Assembly (NCBI GenBank): GCA_913045115.1
Contig: CAJWPJ010000006.1
Span: forward strand, 1-53,191
Length of the DNA: 53,191 bases
Source of the DNA: an uncultured Gammaproteobacteria bacterium
GTDB lineage: Bacteria; Pseudomonadota; Gammaproteobacteria; GCA-002705445; GCA-002716945
Direction: 5' to 3'
Positions 48,786 to 53,191 of this stretch are shown one piece after another. Both the position numbers and the translations under genes were made by a program. Below the pieces are notes generated by a model, which saw nothing but the letters and a program-made list of their open reading frames with translations, was not told the DNA's origin and ran no database searches. How positions within the stretch are numbered: the first letter of the stretch is position 1; the number at the start of each line of letters is the position of its first letter.

Positions 48786-49447
48786 TGTCAGCTGAATCAC
48801 CAATAATTGATGATAATCTTCGGAAATATATAGACCTAGTTGGTTACAATGAGTCCGAGTTACTCAAAAGAAATAGAGAAGAAACACAAAAACTTGGGCC
48901 ACTCTCCATAATGCAAGTTGGGGCTGCTCAAGGGGCATTCTTATCAATCATATGCAAAGTATCAAATTTTAAGAGTTGTCTAGAGGTAGGAGTTTTTACT
49001 GGTTATAGCTCATTATGTATCGGTAGTTCAATTAGTGATGAATCAAAACTAACAGTCATCGATAATAGTGCTGAGTATCTAGATATTGCAAGAAAATATT
49101 GGAAACTAGCAAACATTGATAAAAAAATAGACGTTATAGAGAGTCATGCAATGGATGCACTCTCGGAGTTGAAGGATAGGAATGAGAGTAAATTTGATTT
49201 TGCCTTTATAGATGCTGATAAGGCAAACTATTGTGAGTATTATGATTTAATAGTCTCAATGATGACCTCAGGTGGATTGTTATGTATAGATAATACACTA
49301 TGGAAAGGACGAGTGTATGATTCTGATAATCATAGCAGTAGTACAAAAGCAATAAGAGCGCTAAATGAAAAGATAAAAAAAGATAAAAGAGTTGATCATG
49401 CAATTATGACGATTTATGATGGCATGACTATTTGTTATGTGAAGTGA
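48785..49447 (+). CDS. SAM-dependent O-methyltransferase (COMT-like family 3)
   Basis: QGAFLSIICKVSNFKSCLEVGVFTGYSSLCIGSSI...FDFAFIDADKANYCEYYD...IDNTLWKGRV. Confidence 0.92.
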   Translation: MSAESPIIDDNLRKYIDLVGYNESELLKRNREETQKLGPLSIMQVGAAQGAFLSIICKVSNFKSCLEVGVFTGYSSLCIGSSISDESKLTVIDNSAEYLDIARKYWKLANIDKKIDVIESHAMDALSELKDRNESKFDFAFIDADKANYCEYYDLIVSMMTSGGLLCIDNTLWKGRVYDSDNHSSSTKAIRALNEKIKKDKRVDHAIMTIYDGMTICYVK

Positions 49448-50139
49448 TGTTTGTATATAGTTTTTATAAATTTGAGAAAGTATCTGACTTATCAATAAAA
49501 AAAAATGCCTTATTAAGGAATCTTAATAAACTAAATGTAAAAGGGACTATACTTATCTCTGCCGAAGGAATTAATGTAAACCTAAGTCAGAGTGAACAGC
49601 TCCTAAATCAAGCAGTAGACTTTATCGATAAAGAAATATCTTTAGAAGGTGTCCATTTTAATAAAACCAAATGTAGTAATATTGCTTTTCAGAAACTCAA
49701 AGTAAAGATTAAAAAAGAGATCATAAGATTTGATCATCAGATTAGTGAGAGGAAAAACACTCGCTTTAAAAGGGTACTCCCTAAGGATTGGGATGAATTG
49801 ATTAATAGTAATGCACAAGTAATTGATATGAGAAATAATTTTGAATTCAATTTAGGTACCTTTAATAATGCTATCAATTTAAAAATGATTAACTTTACTG
49901 ATCTTAAAGATAGAGCGGATGATCTAGGCCAATTGGACAAAAAAAAGAAAACTGCAATTTTTTGTACAGGAGGAATCAGATGTGAAAAGGCGGCTGAATA
50001 TCTAGGTGACTTAGGCTTTGATAATATTTTTCAACTTGAAGGTGGGATAATTAACTATTTGTCTAATACACAAGGTGAATCATGGAATGGCGATTGTTTT
50101 GTATTTGATGATAGGATACTTCTAAAAAGTAACTTGTAA
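49447..50139 (+). CDS. trhO: Rhodanese-family tRNA uridine hydroxylase
   Basis: GTILISAEGINVNLS; VIDMRNNFEFNLGTFNNAIN; FCTGGIRCEKAAEYL; LEGGIINY. Confidence 0.93.
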   Translation: MFVYSFYKFEKVSDLSIKKNALLRNLNKLNVKGTILISAEGINVNLSQSEQLLNQAVDFIDKEISLEGVHFNKTKCSNIAFQKLKVKIKKEIIRFDHQISERKNTRFKRVLPKDWDELINSNAQVIDMRNNFEFNLGTFNNAINLKMINFTDLKDRADDLGQLDKKKKTAIFCTGGIRCEKAAEYLGDLGFDNIFQLEGGIINYLSNTQGESWNGDCFVFDDRILLKSNL

Positions 50140-51090
50140 CTTTATATCTCTAGTCTCCTTGTAGTTATTAATATCCATTCTAAAAACCTCAGTAGGCCTA
50201 GAGTCACTAGTAAACCTATCACTTTGTGAATGTTTGATTACAAATTCAAAATTGTCAGGAATGTCAACATTACTCTTTATCATAAAGTCATCAGTCGTAA
50301 ACTTGACCTCAAAGTTATCACTTGTAACACTCACTCTCTTAATTGCAAATGGTTGATTAATGTTCTTTTCTTTAAGGATCATAAAGAAATATCCTTCGTA
50401 CATTTTTTTTGAGGAAACTGACAGATGCAAGATAGTCCGATTATTATTGGAATTATTCACTAAATCAGTTAGTAATTTCTTATACTCCTTTTTATTAGCA
50501 ATATCTGGATGCTTTATGATTTTAGTCAACGTGGTTTGCGCTAAAGCATTATCGTTGACATTAAAAGAAAAACTTAATAGATCCAGTAGAGCTTGAGGAT
50601 CGTCTGTTTTATTAAAATATACTGATAGATATTTTTCAATTAAGTCCTTATTAATGATCTCGCTGTCGCTTCTTAGAACTAAAATATACTCACGAAGTGC
50701 ATCCATGTTGTCTGGACTTAAATTAATTGCTACCTGATATGCCTTTGAGGCTTTCTGGTAGTTCTTTATAATTGAATATGATTTCCCAAGCATTAGCCAA
50801 CCATTAAAGTCATTAGACGAATTAAGGAGGCGAGCCTCTAATTTAGGTATATTCTCTTTAATAGTTCGAATATTGCTTCTAACGGATAAGTTTTTGGTAT
50901 GAATTTCTTTGTATTTAGCGGTATTAGTAAAATCATAGCTCAATGAAAAGATATAAAGCGTAAATAAAGAGAGAACTAATACAAATGTTATTTTTAATCG
51001 ACTAGATTTACTATCATCACTGGCGTCTCTATTTTTGCTTAGTATAATTAAATAAATTACAAGCAAACCTAATAGAAATAGATAAATCAT
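50122..51090 (-). CDS. ccmI: Cytochrome c biogenesis TPR protein CcmI-like
   Basis: N-terminal TM segments, TPRs (NGWLMLGKSYSIIKNYQKASKAYQVAINLSPDN); last gene of ccm cluster. Confidence 0.85.
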   Translation of the reverse strand: MIYLFLLGLLVIYLIILSKNRDASDDSKSSRLKITFVLVLSLFTLYIFSLSYDFTNTAKYKEIHTKNLSVRSNIRTIKENIPKLEARLLNSSNDFNGWLMLGKSYSIIKNYQKASKAYQVAINLSPDNMDALREYILVLRSDSEIINKDLIEKYLSVYFNKTDDPQALLDLLSFSFNVNDNALAQTTLTKIIKHPDIANKKEYKKLLTDLVNNSNNNRTILHLSVSSKKMYEGYFFMILKEKNINQPFAIKRVSVTSDNFEVKFTTDDFMIKSNVDIPDNFEFVIKHSQSDRFTSDSRPTEVFRMDINNYKETRDIKLQVTF

Positions 51091-51443
51091 TTTATATATC
51101 TTCTAAGTAAAAAGAAGCCTAAAATTAAAACAAAAGCAAATGGACCAAGCCATAAAATTAGATTTTGTGTGTTAACTGGAGGTTCATAAAGTATATAAGA
51201 GCTGTATCTTTCAGCTAGAAAACTTTTTATCTCTCTCTCAGTCTTACCCATTTTGAGCATTTCCTTTATTTTTTCTTTCATATCTACTGCAAGAGGTGCC
51301 TCAGATTCTGCAAGATTTTGATTCTGACAAACCATGCATCTGAGCTCCTCTATTAAGTTTGTATACTGTTTATCTATATCTTTTGCATAAGAGACATTCA
51401 TAGATAATAAAATTATAATTAGATTTAATAATCTCATTCTCAT
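51087..51443 (-). CDS. ccmH: Cytochrome c maturation protein CcmH
   Basis: LRCMVCQNQNLAESEAPLAVDMKEKIKEML; FLAERYSSYILYEPP. Confidence 0.95.
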   Translation of the reverse strand: MRMRLLNLIIILLSMNVSYAKDIDKQYTNLIEELRCMVCQNQNLAESEAPLAVDMKEKIKEMLKMGKTEREIKSFLAERYSSYILYEPPVNTQNLILWLGPFAFVLILGFFLLRRYIK

Positions 51444-51955
51444 TTACTCAAAAGTGGTAACATTTTTTCCTGAATGATTTGAGCATCAATGGGGCCAATA
51501 TGTTTAAATTGGATTATTTGGTTTTCGTCGAGGATATATGTCTCAGGAACCCCGTAAACACCAAGATCTAGTGCTAGATCACCCAGACTATCCTTTATAA
51601 TCACTCTATAAGGATTTCCTCTCATGCTTAACCACCCAACTGCATCTTTAGTATCATCTTTATAGTTTATACCTACTAAATCAATATCTTCATTTTTTGA
51701 TAGTTGTATTAGATATGAATGCTCTCTCTCACATTCAAGACACCAGCTTGCCCACACATTAACAATAGTCTTCTTATCCAAAAAGCTACTATTTGATAGT
51801 AAGGAATTTGAATAAAGGTCAGGAAGTTTGAATTGTGGAAAACTCTTGCCTAATAGAGGTGACTGTATTTTTTTAGGATCATAATAGAGCCCCTTAAAAA
51901 GAAAAATACTGATAAAAATAAAAATGGTGGCATATAGGATGAAACTTTTATTCAT
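51440..51955 (-). CDS. ccmG: Thiol:disulfide interchange protein CcmG/DsbE
   Basis: [35 protein letters not shown]. Confidence 0.94.
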   Translation of the reverse strand: MNKSFILYATIFIFISIFLFKGLYYDPKKIQSPLLGKSFPQFKLPDLYSNSLLSNSSFLDKKTIVNVWASWCLECEREHSYLIQLSKNEDIDLVGINYKDDTKDAVGWLSMRGNPYRVIIKDSLGDLALDLGVYGVPETYILDENQIIQFKHIGPIDAQIIQEKMLPLLSK

Positions 51956-53191
51956 ACACTTTTCGTTTTTTTAATCTGATGCTAAGTATTGCCCCTAGAA
52001 TCATAAATATTGTTCCAATCCATATGAGTCTAATTAATGGTTTATCATAAATTCTTAGAGACCATTTATTATCAGATACCATATTCCCTAATGAAACATA
52101 GAGATCTCTGTCAATCCTCCCATTAATACCCGCTTCAGTCATCGGTGAGTCACTAGAATGATATAGTCTTTTCTCAGGATTTATTTCTGTAATGAATTTA
52201 TCATTTTTACTAACAATTATCGAGGCGATAACCGCATCATAATTCATAGACTTGAACTCTCTTAAATCATCAAACTTATAATCAAATATCCCCACTTTAA
52301 TAGATTCACCAATTGCGAGGGTAAATTCTTTTTCTATTTTATTATTCTCTGATACGCTCGCACCAATTATAAATATAGCTAGACCAAAATGAGCAAAATA
52401 CATCCCTGCTCGTCTTTTAATCTTCACTGTGTTATTCAATGATTTATATAAATCAAAGACAATATTCAATATTATCCATACGGCTGAAAATACTCCTATG
52501 AAAAAAAGTATAGATTTTACAGAGAAAATAAATGAGAGAAGTATGCTAAAGATGAGTATTACAAATAATTGAACCAATTGTACGTTTACCGCGTCTTTCG
52601 AGAGAAGTATAGGTATATAACCTACTAGCAACATCAAAGGAATCATTAATGGAATAAATACTGCATTGTAGTAAGGCACCCCAACAGAGATTTTCTCAAG
52701 CCCCAATATATCTAAAAATAACGGATACATGGTTCCAAGAAGTATTGTAAAAGTTGCTGTAACAAGAAGTATATTATTCAAAAGGAAAAATCCTTCTTTA
52801 GATGAGAGCTTAACTTCACCTTCATCTATGAATTTTTTTGAATTTAATGCATAAGCCAGGAGACCTCCTCCTATCAATGCTATAAGCATAATTAATATAA
52901 ACACTCCACGAGATGGATCGTTTGCAAATGAATGAACCGATATCAAAATACCAGATCTTACTAAAAAGGTACCCAGTAAGCTCAAAGAGAAAGTGAATAT
53001 AGATAATAATATTGTCCAACTCTTAAAAATCCCTTTTTCACTAGTAGCAATAACTGAATGAAGCAGAGCTGTGGCCATCAACCAGGGCATAAAAGATGCA
53101 TTTTCAACTGGATCCCAGAACCACCAGCCGCCCCATCCTAATTCATAATATGCCCACCAGCTTCCAAGCGCTATACCTAAAGTAAGAAATG
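51948..53191 (-). CDS. ccmF: Heme lyase CcmF, partial, runs off the right edge
   Basis: Reverse translation to base 53191 gives ...[40 protein letters not shown]. Confidence 0.95.
   Translation of the reverse strand, partial: FLTLGIALGSWWAYYELGWGGWWFWDPVENASFMPWLMATALLHSVIATSEKGIFKSWTILLSIFTFSLSLLGTFLVRSGILISVHSFANDPSRGVFILIMLIALIGGGLLAYALNSKKFIDEGEVKLSSKEGFFLLNNILLVTATFTILLGTMYPLFLDILGLEKISVGVPYYNAVFIPLMIPLMLLVGYIPILLSKDAVNVQLVQLFVILIFSILLSFIFSVKSILFFIGVFSAVWIILNIVFDLYKSLNNTVKIKRRAGMYFAHFGLAIFIIGASVSENNKIEKEFTLAIGESIKVGIFDYKFDDLREFKSMNYDAVIASIIVSKNDKFITEINPEKRLYHSSDSPMTEAGINGRIDRDLYVSLGNMVSDNKWSLRIYDKPLIRLIWIGTIFMILGAILSIRLKKRKVYE

Noticed and set aside
1-53191. CRISPR array, prophage, integrase or IS element
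   Set aside because: No regularly spaced repeats, transposase/integrase motifs or tRNA-associated att sites were recognised by eye.

Overview
AT-rich, gene-dense 53 kb bacterial chromosomal window. Gene order and families suggest a streamlined, probably marine gammaproteobacterium (inference from gene content only). Most of it is recognisable housekeeping DNA: gltX, tldD/pmbA, an LPS-core/heptose block, purEK, panDCB, folK, the rplS-trmD-rimM-rpsP operon, ypjD/corC-like, xseB-dxs, queD-folE2, bamC-dapA, proS, hda, purMN, argG, moaA/D/E with moeB, hisI and ccmFGHI. No rRNA, tRNA, CRISPR array or transposase was recognised. The most interesting region is 42665-48217 (possibly to about 50139). 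It encodes a RibD_C/DHFR-fold reductase, a flippase-like membrane protein, a SAM methyltransferase, a GT4 glycosyltransferase, a 6-pyruvoyl-tetrahydropterin-synthase (PTPS) paralog that has lost its catalytic residues, an MDR dehydrogenase without zinc ligands, and a CDP-alcohol phosphatidyltransferase followed by YceI. I propose it as a candidate undescribed pathway making a modified, glycosylated and possibly lipid-linked pterin-like compound. Its two divergent arms meet at an interlocked, apparently leaderless promoter pair. Other notable items are an ArsS/TIGR04283/TIGR04282 arsenosugar-type cluster next to TldD/TldE, a ProRS lacking the INS editing domain, a truncated GH13_18 remnant, a perfect 30-bp tandem repeat in the rpsP tail, and convergent gene pairs that almost all abut or overlap.
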